Source: Streptomyces sp. NBC_00239 (GTDB lineage: Bacteria; Actinomycetota; Actinomycetes; Streptomycetales; Streptomycetaceae). Taken from it: DNA of 64,000 bases. A program made the translations under genes and the position numbers. Under the pieces are notes generated by a model, which saw nothing but the letters and a program-made list of their open reading frames with translations, did not search any database and was not told where the DNA came from. The DNA is taken from assembly GCF_036194065.1 (NCBI RefSeq), contig NZ_CP108095.1:4340001-4404000 (forward strand). Reading direction: 5' to 3'. Shown one piece after another: positions 9,952 through 18,636 of the stretch (positions are counted from its first letter, which is position 1; the number at the start of each line of letters is the position of its first letter).

Positions 9952-9987
9952 ACCGAAGCCCCGGTCCGAACGGACCGGGGCTTCGGT
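9952..9987 (+). terminator. hairpin terminator after tRNA-Ser
   Basis: A near-perfect 16-bp inverted repeat (ACCGAAGCCCCGGTCC and its complement) with a 4-nt loop begins 9 nt after the tRNA. There is no U-tract, as is usual for Streptomyces terminators. Confidence 0.85.
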
Positions 9988-10273
9988 CGTTCCCGGCCAG
10001 GATGAGCCCGTGGACGCGATCCGGCCATCCGGGCCGTGCGGGCCATGTGGGTGGTGCAGGGGCCTTGCGCGGAGCGCGCGCGGGCGGGCCTGGCGAAGGG
10101 GCGGGGCCCCGCGGAAGGCAGTGTGCTGCCGAGGCCGCCGCCTCGCGACGACCCGCCATGGAGTCGTTTCCGCAGGTCAGCAGCGGTTTGGGCAATGGAT
10201 TTCGCGTCCCGGCGCGGTCCATGTATTGTTGTTCTCGCAAGGCCAACGGGGCGCAAAACCCCGGGAAGCACAA

Positions 10274-10349
10274 GCACTCGTAGCTTAACGGATAGAGCAT
10301 CTGACTACGGATCAGAAGGTTGCAGGTTCGAATCCTGCCGAGTGCACCA
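10274..10349 (+). tRNA. tRNA-Arg (anticodon ACG), CCA encoded
   Basis: A 76-nt tRNA with acceptor GCACTCG / CGAGTGC, anticodon stem TCTGA / TCAGA around loop CTACGGA (anticodon ACG), T-arm GCAGG TTCGAAT CCTGC and a genomically encoded CCA end. A34 is expected to be edited to inosine by TadA, whose gene is at 28545-29081 in this window. Confidence 0.97.
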
Positions 10350-10352
10350 GCT

Positions 10353-10387
10353 CAGAAACCCCCCGGGATCATCCCGGGGGGTTTCTG
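10353..10387 (+). terminator. hairpin terminator after tRNA-Arg
   Basis: A 17-bp perfect inverted repeat (CAGAAACCCCCCGGGAT and its complement) separated by one base, starting 4 nt after the tRNA 3' end. Confidence 0.88.
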
Positions 10388-10431
10388 GCATTCGGGATCC
10401 GGGAAGCCGACGGGCGCGGAGGTGACGGGCG

Positions 10432-11103
10432 GTGCGACGTGTTGACGGGCCGGATTCGGCGTGCGGGACCTCCCCCGAGCGGGTCTGGTACGCCTCCTAC
10501 GGCTCCAACATGCACCCGGACCGGCTGGCCGCGTACCTCGGCGGCGGTACTCCGCCGGGGGGCATGCGCGCCCACCCGGGTTGCCGTGATCCGCGGCCGC
10601 CGGAGCGCTCGGTCTCCGTCGAGCTCGGCGGCTGCCTCTACTTCGCGACGGAGTCCCTGGTGTGGACCGGCGGACGCGGGTTCTACGACCCGGCGGCGGC
10701 CGGCCGCGCACGCGTCCGCGCCCACCTGGTGACCGTCTCGCAGCTGTCGGACATCGCGGCGCAGGAAATGGGCCGGGCCCCGGGGACCGACCTGGACCTG
10801 ACCGCCGTGCTGCGCGACGGCCGACACACGATGGGGCCCGGCCGCTACGAGACCCTGGTCTGCCCCGGCACGATCGAGGGCCTCCCGGTGCTGACCTTCA
10901 CCGCCCCGTGGGCCGTGGGGGACGTACCGCCCGCGGCGCCGTCCGCGGCCTACCTGCGCTGTCTGGTCGGCGGCCTGCTGGCCTCCGGCACCTGGGACGC
11001 GGCGGACACCGCGCGGTACCTGTCCGCGTGTTCGGGCGCCGCCGGCACCTGGACACCGGACCGGATCCTCGCCCTGACCGCCGCCGAACCACCCCGCGCC
11101 TGA
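10432..11103 (+). CDS. gamma-glutamylcyclotransferase-fold (GGCT/AIG2-like) protein
   Basis: A 223-residue protein. The motif WYASYGSNMHPDRL at about residues 18-31 is the substrate-binding YGSN loop of the gamma-glutamylcyclotransferase-like fold; it is followed by a beta-strand-rich body (VELGGCLYFATESLVW, RARVRAHLVTVSQLSDI). Members include enzymes that cyclise gamma-glutamyl amides and many proteins of unknown substrate; similar Streptomyces proteins are sometimes labelled 'histone deacetylase' without support. GTG 10432 has a GGAGG at 10417-10421 with suitable spacing. The gene stands alone after the tRNA-Arg terminator. I cannot assign the catalytic glutamate confidently, so activity is uncertain. 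Confidence 0.65.
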   Translation: MRRVDGPDSACGTSPERVWYASYGSNMHPDRLAAYLGGGTPPGGMRAHPGCRDPRPPERSVSVELGGCLYFATESLVWTGGRGFYDPAAAGRARVRAHLVTVSQLSDIAAQEMGRAPGTDLDLTAVLRDGRHTMGPGRYETLVCPGTIEGLPVLTFTAPWAVGDVPPAAPSAAYLRCLVGGLLASGTWDAADTARYLSACSGAAGTWTPDRILALTAAEPPRA

Positions 11104-11277
11104 GCAGCCGTTGGCCGTCTCGGGGGCGTCGGGGCGGGGACCGAGGGGCGGGCGGCCGCCAGGACAGTGGGCGGGAGTGGGCTTACGCTGGAAATGCCGA
11201 TGATCGTTTCCGGGCCGAGGCCGGCCGGGACGGGGTCTGTCCGCGTCGAAGGCCCGCGTTGAAGGGGAGTCGCCCCC

Positions 11278-12357
11278 ATGCGAGCGAGAACCAGGATCGT
11301 GATCCCCGCGGCGGTGGCGGTCGTCATCGCCACCTGCGGGTCCGCCCGGGCGGACGACCTCCCGCCCAAGGAGATCTTCGAGCGCGGCGCCCCCGCGACC
11401 GTGCAGGTGCTGGCCACCACCGGGCAGGGCCTGAGCAGCGGCAGTGGCGCCGTCTACGACGCCGGCAAGGCGCTCGTCTTCACCAACGCGCACGTGATCG
11501 AGGGCTCCGGCGCGCTGAAGGTCAGGATCGGGGACGGCGATCCGGTGCCCGCCAGGCTGCTCGGCAGCGATCCCTGCGAAGACCTCGCGGTCCTCGAGAT
11601 CACGACGCCCCAGGACGGTCTCAAGGACCTGGAGTTCGGGGAGAGCGGGAAGGTCGAGGCCGGTGACGTCGTGGCGGCGCTCGGCTATCCGAGGTCGTTC
11701 GCCGACCAGGGGACCACGAAGGTCGTCTTCACCAGCGGTGTGGTCCAGTCGCCCGACGTGGCCGCGGCGCCCAGCCTCTCCCTGCCCGAACTGCCCTCCA
11801 CCATCCAGCACTCGGCGACCGTCAACCCAGGAAACTCCGGTGGACCGCTGCTCAACGGCAACGCCGAGATCGTCGGCATCAACAGCCTCAAGCAGACGGC
11901 CGCGAGCAATGTGGAGGGCCAGTTCTACGCCATCAGCAGCGACCACGCCCGCCCCGTCCTGGACCGGCTGGCGGCGGGTGACAGCCGGAACAACGCCGGC
12001 TGGAACCTGATCTCGCTCGCGGACCCCGCCTTCACCGACTACTTCGAGGACCCGGCGACCGGCGAGCAGGTGCTCAGCCAGCTGTCCGGGAAGGGCGTCG
12101 AGGGCGGCATGTTCGTGCTCAACGCCGCCACCAACACGCCTGCCGGGAAGGCGGGTTTCGTCGAGGGCGACGTGATCACCCACATCAAGGACACGCCGGT
12201 CGCCAGCATGGCGGACGTCTGCGACGTGCTGCAGTCCGCCGGACCGGCCGAGAAGCTGCCCGTCGCGGGCCGCTATTCCTACAACGGGGGTACGGAACAC
12301 CCCTTCGGGGAGCGCTGGTACACCGACCTCATCCTCCAGGGGAAGCCGGCGGCCTGA
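11278..12357 (+). CDS. secreted HtrA/DegP-like trypsin-fold serine protease with PDZ domain
   Basis: A 359-residue exported protease. A Sec signal peptide covers residues 1-25 (cleavage expected after SARA). The chymotrypsin-fold domain carries the full catalytic triad: His72 (TNAHV), Asp102 (EDLAV) and Ser187 (NPGNSGGP). A PDZ-like domain lies at about residues 270-330 (TPAGKAGFVEGDVITHIKD), followed by a short tail. HtrA-type proteases degrade or refold damaged envelope proteins. A TACGCT hexamer near 11184-11189 in the 174-nt upstream gap could be a -10 box. No partner sensor or anti-sigma gene is adjacent. The lipobox-like IATC near the signal peptide end lacks the small residue usual at -1, so I read it as a soluble secreted protein. 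Confidence 0.88.
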   Translation: MRARTRIVIPAAVAVVIATCGSARADDLPPKEIFERGAPATVQVLATTGQGLSSGSGAVYDAGKALVFTNAHVIEGSGALKVRIGDGDPVPARLLGSDPCEDLAVLEITTPQDGLKDLEFGESGKVEAGDVVAALGYPRSFADQGTTKVVFTSGVVQSPDVAAAPSLSLPELPSTIQHSATVNPGNSGGPLLNGNAEIVGINSLKQTAASNVEGQFYAISSDHARPVLDRLAAGDSRNNAGWNLISLADPAFTDYFEDPATGEQVLSQLSGKGVEGGMFVLNAATNTPAGKAGFVEGDVITHIKDTPVASMADVCDVLQSAGPAEKLPVAGRYSYNGGTEHPFGERWYTDLILQGKPAA

Positions 12358-12446
12358 GCAGGCCTCCCCTCGGGTCCGTGCCGGCTACCCCGCGTCCTGC
12401 CCGGCCGCCGGGGCCCGCTGTCGGAGGCCTCTCGTACGGTGGGGGC

Positions 12447-13328
12447 ATGTGGCGGTGTACGGGGGTGCGGTGGGCGGCGCCGGGGCCCGGGCTCCGGTGG
12501 GACGGCGCGGCGCGCGGACCGCGTGAGAGCCCACTGCGGCCGGGACAGCGGATCGCCTTCGCCGCCGTGGGCGAGCGGTGCTGCCTCGGCGTGCGGCGGG
12601 GCGGTCGGCACACGCCGTGCCCGCGCGCCGCGGTGGTGGCACCTCGGGCGGGCAGCGCGCAGTGCGCGGACTGCGCCCGGCTCGACCGGTCCTTCTCGGT
12701 GGCCGCCGACACCAATGTGGCCGACCCGCGCACCTACCGCGTGTACCTGGCGTGGTTCGGGCCCGGCCTGGTCAAGGTCGGGATCACCGCCGAGGAGCGG
12801 GGCGCCGACCGGCTGCTGGAGCAGGGCGCGGTGGCGTTCAGCTGGCTGGGCCGGGGGCCGCTGATGGCCGCGCGGCGCACCGAGGAACTGCTGCGGGCCG
12901 CCCTCGGGGTGCCCGACCGAATCCCGTACGCGCGCAAACGGGCCGTACGGGCCGCCCTGCCGCCGTGGCCGGAGCGCGCGACCGAGGTCGCCGGGCTGCA
13001 CGCGCGGGCCGCCGCGCTCGCCGGGTGGGCGGAGACGCTGGAGCGGCTGCCCTGCGACGTCGTGGACCACACCGCTGCGTTCGGGCTGGAACGGATCCCG
13101 CAGCCGCTGCTGGTGGCCGGGGGCCTGACCGCCGGGGCCGTGGTCAGCGGCGAGCTGGCGGGCGTCGCCGGGCCCGACCTGCACCTCGCGGACGGGCTGG
13201 TGGTCGACACCCGGCTGCTGGCGGGCTGGGTGCTGGTCGCGGCGGATCCCGGCGCGGCCACCTCCGTGCCGGTGGTGCCGGTCGCCCCGCCGGCCGCTCC
13301 GGCAGCCGAGCAGAGCGGCTTGTTCTGA
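12447..13328 (+). CDS. DUF2797 protein (GIY-YIG-like fold with cysteine cluster)
   Basis: A 293-residue protein of the DUF2797 family. The N-terminal third holds cysteines arranged like a metal-binding knuckle (RCCLG, HTPCPRA, QCADC). It is followed by a segment resembling the GIY-YIG nuclease core (YRVYLAWFG, VKVGITAEER, then GAVAFSWLGRGPLMAARRTE with a conserved Arg-Glu pair). The biochemical role of the family is unknown to me; nuclease activity is speculation from the fold. I chose ATG 12447, which lies 8 nt after a TACGGT -10-like element, over an upstream alternative start at 12378 that lacks both. The C-terminal 25 residues are Pro/Ala/Val-rich. The gene stands alone. Confidence 0.75.
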   Translation: MWRCTGVRWAAPGPGLRWDGAARGPRESPLRPGQRIAFAAVGERCCLGVRRGGRHTPCPRAAVVAPRAGSAQCADCARLDRSFSVAADTNVADPRTYRVYLAWFGPGLVKVGITAEERGADRLLEQGAVAFSWLGRGPLMAARRTEELLRAALGVPDRIPYARKRAVRAALPPWPERATEVAGLHARAAALAGWAETLERLPCDVVDHTAAFGLERIPQPLLVAGGLTAGAVVSGELAGVAGPDLHLADGLVVDTRLLAGWVLVAADPGAATSVPVVPVAPPAAPAAEQSGLF

Positions 13329-13430
13329 CCCCGGCCGCCCCTGCCGACCAAGGTCAAATCTTGGATCCCTTTGCCGTCCTGGGCGGTTTTCCTGTGGACA
13401 GGACCGGGAGGGCTTGCGGAGGGTGGGCGC

Positions 13431-13763
13431 ATGAGCATCCAGCCGCTTCCCGCCTTCGAACCGCCCTACCTGATGACGGTCTTCACGTCCGTGCGCACCG
13501 TCCAGGCCGACGCCTACGACGAGACGTCGGCGCGTATGAAAGCCCTGGTCGAGGAGATCCCCGGCTACCTCGGCCACGAGAACGCGCACACCCCCGGCGG
13601 ACTCTCCATCACCGTCGCCTACTTCCGCGACGAGGCCGCGCTGACCGCCTGGCGCACCGACGGCGAGCACCGGGCGGCTCAGAAGCAGGGCCGGGACGAG
13701 TGGTACGACAGCTACACGCTGCACGTCGGCACCGTCGAGCGCAGCCACGGCTTTGTGCGCTGA
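13431..13763 (+). CDS. antibiotic biosynthesis monooxygenase (ABM) domain protein
   Basis: A 110-residue single-domain ABM protein with a dimeric ferredoxin-like fold (MTVFTSVRTVQADAYDETSA, PGYLGHENAHTPGGLSITV, AYFRDEAALTAWRTDGEH). Such small proteins act as cofactor-independent oxygenases, haem-degrading enzymes or quality-control stress proteins; this sequence does not discriminate among these. A GGAGG at 13417-13421 is 9 nt before the ATG. The 3' end overlaps the start of the following amidohydrolase gene, so the two are translationally coupled and probably act on the same compound (inference). It is the second ABM domain in the first 14 kb; the other is membrane-anchored. Confidence 0.8.
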   Translation: MSIQPLPAFEPPYLMTVFTSVRTVQADAYDETSARMKALVEEIPGYLGHENAHTPGGLSITVAYFRDEAALTAWRTDGEHRAAQKQGRDEWYDSYTLHVGTVERSHGFVR

Positions 13764-14751
13764 CCCCGCACCGGGCCCGCCCCCGGCCTCCGGCAGCGGC
13801 CCCGACACCGCCACGGGACCGCGTCCCGACGCGGTCGCGGTCGCGCGGACGGCCGCGGCGGTACGGGAGTTCCGGGAGCGCCTGGGGCTGCGGGCCGGGC
13901 TGGTGGACGTGCACACGCACTTCATGCCCGGCCGGGTCCTCGCCAAAGTGTGGGACTACTTCGACTCGGCCGGCCCGCTGACCGGCACCGAGTGGCCCAT
14001 CACCTACCGGCACGAGGAGGCGGAACGGGTCGCACTGCTGCGGCAGTTCGGCGTACGGGCCTTCACCGCCATGCTCTACCCGCACAAGCCCGCGATGGCC
14101 GCCTGGCTGAACTCCTGGTCGGCCGGGTTCGCCGCCCGTACCGCCGACTGCCTGCACACGGCGACCTTCTTCCCCGAGGACGGGGTCGAGGAGTACGTCC
14201 GCCGGGCCGTCGCCGGCGGCGCCCGCGTCTTCAAGGCACACCTCCAGGTCGGCGGGTACGACCCGGGCGACGCGCGTCTCGAACCGGTGTGGGGACTGCT
14301 CGCGGAGGCCGGTATCCCCACCGTGATCCACTGCGGTTCCGGGCCCGCGCCCGGCAAGCACACCGGACCCGAGCCGATCGCCCGACTGCTGGCCCGCCAC
14401 CCCCGGCTGCCGCTGGTCATCGCCCACATGGGGATGCCCGAGTACGCCGACTTCCTCGCGCTCGCCGAGCGGTACCCGCAGGTCAGGCTCGACACCACGA
14501 TGGCGTTCACCGACTTCGCCGAGCGCCTCGGCGGCTTCCCGCCCGCCGAACTGCCCCGGCTCGCGGCCCTCGGAGACCGGATCCTGCTCGGCACCGACTT
14601 CCCGAACATCCCCTACCCGTACGAGCACCAGCTCGCCGCGCTGGAACGGCTGGGGCTGGGCGACGACTGGCTGCGCGCGGTCTGCCACGACAACGCCGCC
14701 ACGCTCTTCGGACTGGCGCCGGACCCGGCGGACCCGCCCGCGGGCGGCTGA
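13753..14751 (+). CDS. amidohydrolase superfamily (TIM-barrel metal-dependent hydrolase/decarboxylase)
   Basis: A protein of up to 332 residues with metal ligands in the expected order: His54 and His56 (VDVHTHF), Lys161 or His163 (VFKAHL), His193 (VIHCGSG), His225 (IAHMGMPEY) and Asp282 (LLGTDFPNIP). This is the pattern of the amidohydrolase-2 group, which includes ACMSD-like decarboxylases and other mononuclear hydrolases; the substrate is unknown. The start is uncertain: TTG 13753 overlaps the ABM gene end, and the first 45 residues are low-complexity Pro/Ala/Gly. Translational coupling to the ABM gene suggests a shared pathway. The gene ends 87 nt before the two-component regulator and is probably a separate transcript from it. 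Confidence 0.82.
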   Translation: MCADPAPGPPPASGSGPDTATGPRPDAVAVARTAAAVREFRERLGLRAGLVDVHTHFMPGRVLAKVWDYFDSAGPLTGTEWPITYRHEEAERVALLRQFGVRAFTAMLYPHKPAMAAWLNSWSAGFAARTADCLHTATFFPEDGVEEYVRRAVAGGARVFKAHLQVGGYDPGDARLEPVWGLLAEAGIPTVIHCGSGPAPGKHTGPEPIARLLARHPRLPLVIAHMGMPEYADFLALAERYPQVRLDTTMAFTDFAERLGGFPPAELPRLAALGDRILLGTDFPNIPYPYEHQLAALERLGLGDDWLRAVCHDNAATLFGLAPDPADPPAGG

Positions 14752-14838
14752 CGGCGGCGGACAACAGCAGGGGTTTTCTCAGGAGATTCACAGAGAAGGA
14801 CAAGAGGCCTCTCAGCAGGCGTGCGCAGCCTGGGGGCC

Positions 14839-15600
14839 ATGACCGCTCCGACCACATCCCAGCGCCCGGTCCCGACCAGCACGCAGGCCGCCCTCGTGCG
14901 GCCCGACGGCGGGCCCTGCCGGGTGCTCGTCGTCGACGACGAGGCCGCCCTCTCCGAGCTGCTCTCGATGGCCCTGCGGTACGAGGGCTGCGAGGTGCGC
15001 AGCGCCGGTGACGGCGCGGCCGCGATCCGGGCGGCCCGTGAGTTCCGGCCGGACGCGGTGGTGCTCGACATCATGCTGCCCGACATGGACGGGCTGTCCG
15101 TGCTGGGCCGGGTCCGCCGGGAGCTGCCGCACGTCCCGGTGCTCTTCCTGACGGCGAAGGACTCGGTCGAGGACCGCATCGCGGGCTTGACGGCCGGCGG
15201 CGACGACTACGTCACCAAGCCGTTCAGCCTGGAGGAGGTCGTGGCCCGGCTGCGGGGACTGATCCGCCGCTCCGGCGCGGCCGCGGCCGCCCGCGGGGAC
15301 TCGGTCCTGGCCGTCGGCGACCTCACGCTCGACGAGGACAGCCACGAGGTGACGCGCGGCGGCCAGGAGATCCACCTGACCGCCACCGAGTTCGAGCTGC
15401 TGCGCTACCTGATGCGCAACCCGCGCCGGGTGCTCAGCAAGGCGCAGATCCTGGACCGCGTGTGGTCGTACGACTTCGGCGGCCAGGCCAACGTGGTCGA
15501 GCTGTACATCTCGTACCTGCGCAAGAAGCTGGAGAACGGGCGCAGCCCGATGATCCACACCCGGCGCGGTGCCGGATACCTGATCAAGCCGGGGGAGTAG
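14839..15600 (+). CDS. OmpR/PhoB-family response regulator
   Basis: A 253-residue two-component regulator. The receiver domain (about residues 27-140) has the acidic pair Asp33-Asp34, phospho-acceptor Asp77 (VVLDIML), Thr105 and Lys127 (VTKPFS). A winged-helix DNA-binding domain (about 155-250: LTATEFELLRYL, VVELYISYLRKKLE, HTRRGAGYLI) follows. ATG 14839 is preferred; an upstream GTG at 14821 is in frame. The stop overlaps the start of the sensor kinase (TAGTG), so this pair is one translationally coupled operon. The next genes encode two membrane glycosyltransferases, which may be part of the regulon or operon (inference). Ahead of the gene there is a 25-residue N-terminal Thr/Gln-rich extension before the receiver. 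Confidence 0.92.
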   Translation: MTAPTTSQRPVPTSTQAALVRPDGGPCRVLVVDDEAALSELLSMALRYEGCEVRSAGDGAAAIRAAREFRPDAVVLDIMLPDMDGLSVLGRVRRELPHVPVLFLTAKDSVEDRIAGLTAGGDDYVTKPFSLEEVVARLRGLIRRSGAAAAARGDSVLAVGDLTLDEDSHEVTRGGQEIHLTATEFELLRYLMRNPRRVLSKAQILDRVWSYDFGGQANVVELYISYLRKKLENGRSPMIHTRRGAGYLIKPGE

Positions 15601-17312
15601 TGGCCCCGGGCCGCCGCCCCGGCCGCCGTCCCGATCGTCCGCGCGCCGATCCTCCGCGCCCCGGCCGGCGCCCGGGCCGTCCGCGCGCCGGCCGTCCGCG
15701 CCCCGGCCGGCGGCGGCCCTGGTCGCTGCGTACCCGCCTCGTCGTGTCCGCCGTGGCGCTGATCGCCGTCGTGGGCATCGCCATCGGCACCGTCACCACC
15801 CTCGCGCTGCGCTCGTACCTCGTGCACCAGCTGGACGACCAGCTCGTCACGGCCGTGGACATGGCCGCACGCGCGCCCCGCGCCCTGGGCAACGGCCCGG
15901 AGCCGCTGGGCGCGGTGCTGGCCCCGGGCACTCCCCTGGGCACGGTCGGCATCCGGCTGGACGGCTCCGGCGAGGTGGTGGACGGCGTCCGCAGCGTGGC
16001 CGCGGCCCGCCTCGGAGGGCACCGTACGCCGCTCACCCCGGCCCAGAACCAGGCCCTCGCCGCGGTCGCGGAGCGAGCCCTCGGGCAGGTGGTGGACGCG
16101 GACCTGCCGGGGCTGGGCGCGTACCGGGTGCTGACCGGTCCGGACGGCCGCTCGGTGGTCGGCTTCCCCACCCGCGAGGTGTCCGAGACGGTCAACACCC
16201 TGATCCTCGTGGAGGCGTGCGTCACCGCCGCCGGGCTGATCGCGGCCGGACTGGCCGGGCAGGCGCTGGTCGGGGTGGCGCTGCGCCCCCTGCGGCGGGT
16301 CGCCGCGACCGCCACCCGGGTGTCGGAACTCCGCCTGCACAGCGGCGAGGTGGCCCTGCGCGAACGGGTCCCGGTCGCCGAAGCCGATCCGCGGACCGAG
16401 ATCGGCCAGGTCGGCGCGGCACTCAACCGGATGCTGGGGCACGTCGGTTCGGCTCTCGCGGCCCGCCAGGAGAGCGAGACCCGGGTCCGGCAGTTCGTCG
16501 CGGACGCCAGTCACGAGCTGCGCACCCCGCTCGCCTCGATCCGCGGGTACGCCGAACTGACCCGGCGCGGCCGTGAGGAGACCGGCCCCGACACCCGGCA
16601 CGCGCTGAGCCGGATCGAGTCCGAGGCGGCCCGGATGACCGGACTCGTCGAGGACCTGCTGTTGTTGGCGCGGCTCGACGCGGGCCGCCCGTTGTCGTAC
16701 GAGCCCACCGACCTGGTGCCGCTGGTGGTCGACGCCGTCAGCGACGCGCGCGCCGCGGGCCAGGACCACCAGTGGCGGCTGGAACTTCCCGCCACCCCGG
16801 AAACGGTGCAGGCGGACCCGGCCCGGCTGCACCAGGTGCTGGTCAACCTCCTGGCCAATGCCCGCACTCACACCCCCGCCGGGACCACCGTCACGGCGCG
16901 TGTTTCACGTGAAACATCCGCGGACCGGATCCGCCTGGAGATAGAGGACGACGGACCCGGCATCCCGGCCGCGCTGCTCCCCCGGGTTTTCGAGCGGTTC
17001 GCCCGCGGGGACGCCTCCCGCTCCCGGAACGCCGGATCCACCGGACTCGGCCTCGCCATCGTCCACGCGGTGGTCGGGGCGCACGGCGGCCGGGTGTCCG
17101 TACGCAGCACCCCGGGAAACACCTGCTTCGAGGTGAGCCTGCCCGCGTCGCACCCCGCCGCGGATCTCCCTGCGGACCCGACGCCGAGCCTCCCCGCGGA
17201 CCTGACGCCGAGCCTCCCCGCGAACCGGCCCGCGAACCGGCCCGCGCCGGTCTCCGGAGAGGTCCCGGCCGCCGGCTCACAGGACGGCCACAGGCGCACC
17301 ACACAGGTGTGA
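15600..17312 (+). CDS. two-component sensor histidine kinase (contains a parS site in its coding sequence)
   Basis: A 570-residue membrane kinase with GTG start overlapping the regulator stop. The first 40 residues are an Arg/Pro-rich cytoplasmic tail. TM1 covers about 46-70, an extracellular domain about 71-196, TM2 about 197-222, and a HAMP domain follows. The DHp helix has phospho-acceptor His305 (ASHELRTPLAS). The ATPase domain has an N-box near 415 (VNLLANARTHT), DDGPGIP, and GSTGLGLAIVHAVV. Between the N-box and the first glycine box, codons 435-439 (VSRET) are spelled exactly by a 14-bp parS palindrome. The C-terminal 50 residues are repetitive (DLPADPTPSLPADLTPSLPA, in part). The extracellular domain has no recognisable ligand-binding motif, so the signal is unknown. 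Confidence 0.9.
   Translation: MAPGRRPGRRPDRPRADPPRPGRRPGRPRAGRPRPGRRRPWSLRTRLVVSAVALIAVVGIAIGTVTTLALRSYLVHQLDDQLVTAVDMAARAPRALGNGPEPLGAVLAPGTPLGTVGIRLDGSGEVVDGVRSVAAARLGGHRTPLTPAQNQALAAVAERALGQVVDADLPGLGAYRVLTGPDGRSVVGFPTREVSETVNTLILVEACVTAAGLIAAGLAGQALVGVALRPLRRVAATATRVSELRLHSGEVALRERVPVAEADPRTEIGQVGAALNRMLGHVGSALAARQESETRVRQFVADASHELRTPLASIRGYAELTRRGREETGPDTRHALSRIESEAARMTGLVEDLLLLARLDAGRPLSYEPTDLVPLVVDAVSDARAAGQDHQWRLELPATPETVQADPARLHQVLVNLLANARTHTPAGTTVTARVSRETSADRIRLEIEDDGPGIPAALLPRVFERFARGDASRSRNAGSTGLGLAIVHAVVGAHGGRVSVRSTPGNTCFEVSLPASHPAADLPADPTPSLPADLTPSLPANRPANRPAPVSGEVPAAGSQDGHRRTTQV
16902..16915. promoter_or_regulatory. parS site (ParB-binding) inside the sensor kinase gene
   Basis: A perfect GTTTCACGTGAAAC palindrome in frame within the kinase coding sequence. 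It is about 12.3 kb from the parS pair at 4594-4639. Intragenic parS sites are known in other bacteria. Confidence 0.88.
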
Positions 17313-17337
17313 CAGCGCGGCTCGCGAGAGTCGGTGC

Positions 17338-18636
17338 ATGCCAACCGACATCTCCCCCGGCACGCTCCCGGCCCGCGCGCCGCTGGCGGTTCCCGCAGCC
17401 GCGCCGGCCGCACCCGGTGAGCAGCCACCCGTCCTGGACGTCGTCATTCCCGTGTTCAACGAGGAGAAGGACCTCGGGCCGTGCGTGCGGCGCCTGCACG
17501 CGCACCTGGCACGCACCTTCCCGTACGCCTTCCGGATCACCGTCGCCGACAACGCGAGCACCGACCGTACGCCCGAGGTGGCCGCCGCCCTCGCCGCCGG
17601 GCTGCCCGGGGTCCGGGTCCACCGGCTGGAGCTGAAGGGCCGCGGCCGGGCCCTGCGCACGGTGTGGTCGCAGTCCGACGCGCCCGTACTCGCCTACATG
17701 GACGTGGACCTCTCCACCGACCTGAACGCGCTGCTGCCGCTGGTCGCCCCGCTCATATCGGGCCACTCGGACCTGGCGATCGGCACCCGGTTGGCCCGTT
17801 CCTCCCGGGTCGTACGCGGACCGAAGCGCGAGTTCATCTCCCGCGCCTACAACCTGATCCTGCGCTCCTCGCTCGCGGCCCGATTCAGTGACGCGCAGTG
17901 CGGCTTCAAGGCCATCCGGCGGGAGGTGGCCGAGCGGCTGCTGCCGCTGGTCGAGGACACCGGCTGGTTCTTCGACACCGAGATGCTCGTGCTCGCCGAG
18001 CGCGCCGGACTGCGCATCCACGAGGTGCCGGTCGACTGGGTCGACGACCCGGACTCCACCGTCCACCTCGTACGGACCGCCACCGAAGACCTCAAGGGGG
18101 TGTGGCGGATCGGCCGCGCCCTGTCCGTCGGCGCCCTGCCGCTGGACCGGCTGGCCCGCCCCTTCGGCGACGACCCGCGCGACCGCGCCCTGACCGGGGT
18201 GCCGCGCGGACTGGCCCGCCAGCTCGCCGGATTCTGCGTGGTCGGGGTGCTGTCCACGCTCTGCTACCTGGGCCTGTACTCCCTGCTGCGGCTCGGCACC
18301 GGCGCCCAGGCCGCCAACGCGGTCGCCCTGCTGCTCTCCGCGCTCGCCAACACCGCGGCCAACCGCCGGCTCACCTTCGGCGTGCGCGGCCGGGACCGGG
18401 CGGTCCGCCACCAGGCACAGGGCCTGGTGGTGTTCGCGATCGGCCTGGCCCTCACCAGCGGCTCGCTCGCCTCGCTGGGCGCGGCCACCGCACACCCCGC
18501 CCACAGCACCGAACTCGCCGTCCTGATCACCGCGAACCTCGCCGCGACCGTGCTCCGCTTCCTGCTCTTCCGCGCCTGGGTCTTCCCGGACCGGCGCGCG
18601 GCAGGGCAGCCGTCCGACCCGAAGGACCCCCGATGA
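17338..18636 (+). CDS. family 2 glycosyltransferase fused to GtrA-like membrane domain
   Basis: A 432-residue polyprenyl-phosphate sugar transferase. The GT2 domain spans about residues 30-270: nucleotide-binding start LDVVIPVFNEEKDL, DxD-type motif YMDVDLSTD, and the DPM1-like GTRLARSSRVVRGPKREFIS and DAQCGFKA segments. A C-terminal GtrA domain with about four transmembrane helices follows (RQLAGFCVVGVLSTLCYLGL onward, about 285-420). Enzymes of this type load a sugar from a nucleotide donor onto undecaprenyl or polyprenyl phosphate. The following GT39 gene overlaps by ATGA, so the two likely form a donor-synthase and transferase pair. They sit 25 nt after the sensor kinase, suggesting a four-gene unit. 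The acceptor is unknown; protein or cell-wall glycosylation is plausible. Confidence 0.88.
   Translation: MPTDISPGTLPARAPLAVPAAAPAAPGEQPPVLDVVIPVFNEEKDLGPCVRRLHAHLARTFPYAFRITVADNASTDRTPEVAAALAAGLPGVRVHRLELKGRGRALRTVWSQSDAPVLAYMDVDLSTDLNALLPLVAPLISGHSDLAIGTRLARSSRVVRGPKREFISRAYNLILRSSLAARFSDAQCGFKAIRREVAERLLPLVEDTGWFFDTEMLVLAERAGLRIHEVPVDWVDDPDSTVHLVRTATEDLKGVWRIGRALSVGALPLDRLARPFGDDPRDRALTGVPRGLARQLAGFCVVGVLSTLCYLGLYSLLRLGTGAQAANAVALLLSALANTAANRRLTFGVRGRDRAVRHQAQGLVVFAIGLALTSGSLASLGAATAHPAHSTELAVLITANLAATVLRFLLFRAWVFPDRRAAGQPSDPKDPR

Noticed and set aside
10432..11103. Histone deacetylase identity
   Set aside because: No zinc-dependent deacetylase motifs are present; the YGSN loop fits the gamma-glutamylcyclotransferase fold.
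17160..17250. Tandem repeat at the 3' end of the sensor kinase as a possible CRISPR-like array
   Set aside because: Repeats are short, in frame and encode a Pro-rich tail; no spacers of uniform length.
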